From positions 1 to 7,313 of the forward strand of contig DASPKO010000019.1 in assembly GCA_035628055.1 (NCBI GenBank): DNA of 7,313 nucleotides, in the 5' to 3' direction. A program made the translations under genes and the position numbers. This stretch comes from DASPKO01 sp035628055. GTDB lineage: Bacteria; Planctomycetota; Phycisphaerae; Phycisphaerales; UBA1924. The notes beneath the pieces are model-generated. The model was not told the origin of the DNA. It did not search any database and saw only the letters and a program-made list of their open reading frames with translations. Shown here piece by piece: positions 7,209 through 7,313 of the stretch. Position 1 is the first letter of the stretch. Each line of letters opens with the position of its first letter.

Positions 7209-7313
7209 GCCCAGGCGGGAGGGGCGACCCGTGAGCCCGCGATCCGGCGCGTCCGCGGGGGCCGCCTCGGCCCGGGGCGCGGCACCAACGGCGCGCCCTC
7301 CTCCCGGGCTCCG

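Noticed and set aside
1..7313. A novel defence, mobile or secondary-metabolite system
   Set aside because: Both strands were read through. The window contains housekeeping and envelope genes with no transposase, nuclease, toxin, array or flanking repeats to suggest an accessory system.

Overview
The window is very GC-rich DNA (about three quarters G+C by eye). It is densely coding and carries four protein genes that I can support. No RNA genes, insertion sequences, CRISPR arrays or attachment sites were seen. The content points to a Gram-negative-type (diderm) bacterium: a large inner-membrane-anchored AsmA-like protein sits beside universal bacterial housekeeping genes (RadA and YchF). The extreme GC content, GTG starts, weak or missing Shine-Dalgarno sequences and Ala/Pro/Gly-rich linkers would suit a Planctomycetota lineage such as Phycisphaerae, but this is an impression and not a proof.

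Layout. Positions 1-3030 (minus strand) hold most of a very long AsmA/TamB-like protein. It starts with GTG at 3030 and runs off the left edge without a stop. A 59-bp divergent intergenic region (3031-3089) separates it from radA (3090-4577, plus strand), the DNA-repair/recombination ATPase. radA converges with ychF (4625-5728, minus strand) across a 47-bp gap with no convincing terminator. ychF encodes the Obg-related, ATP-preferring P-loop protein. About 94 bp upstream of ychF, on the same strand, ends a major facilitator superfamily exporter (5823-7208). The MFS frame stays open to the right edge, so its true start may lie outside the window.

Working together. These genes do not form an evident single pathway. 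RadA and YchF are housekeeping proteins (recombination branch migration; ribosome-associated or stress ATPase). The AsmA-like protein probably acts in lipid transport or envelope homeostasis. The MFS protein is a putative exporter of unknown substrate. ychF has its own plausible promoter behind the MFS gene, so the two may be only loosely co-transcribed.

The most interesting part is the AsmA-like protein. Reading it through shows about four diverged internal repeats with alternating beta-strand and helix segments, one carrying a charged helical insertion. This fits a repeating beta-groove (bridge-like lipid transfer) architecture. I found no evidence for a new defence or mobile system in this window.
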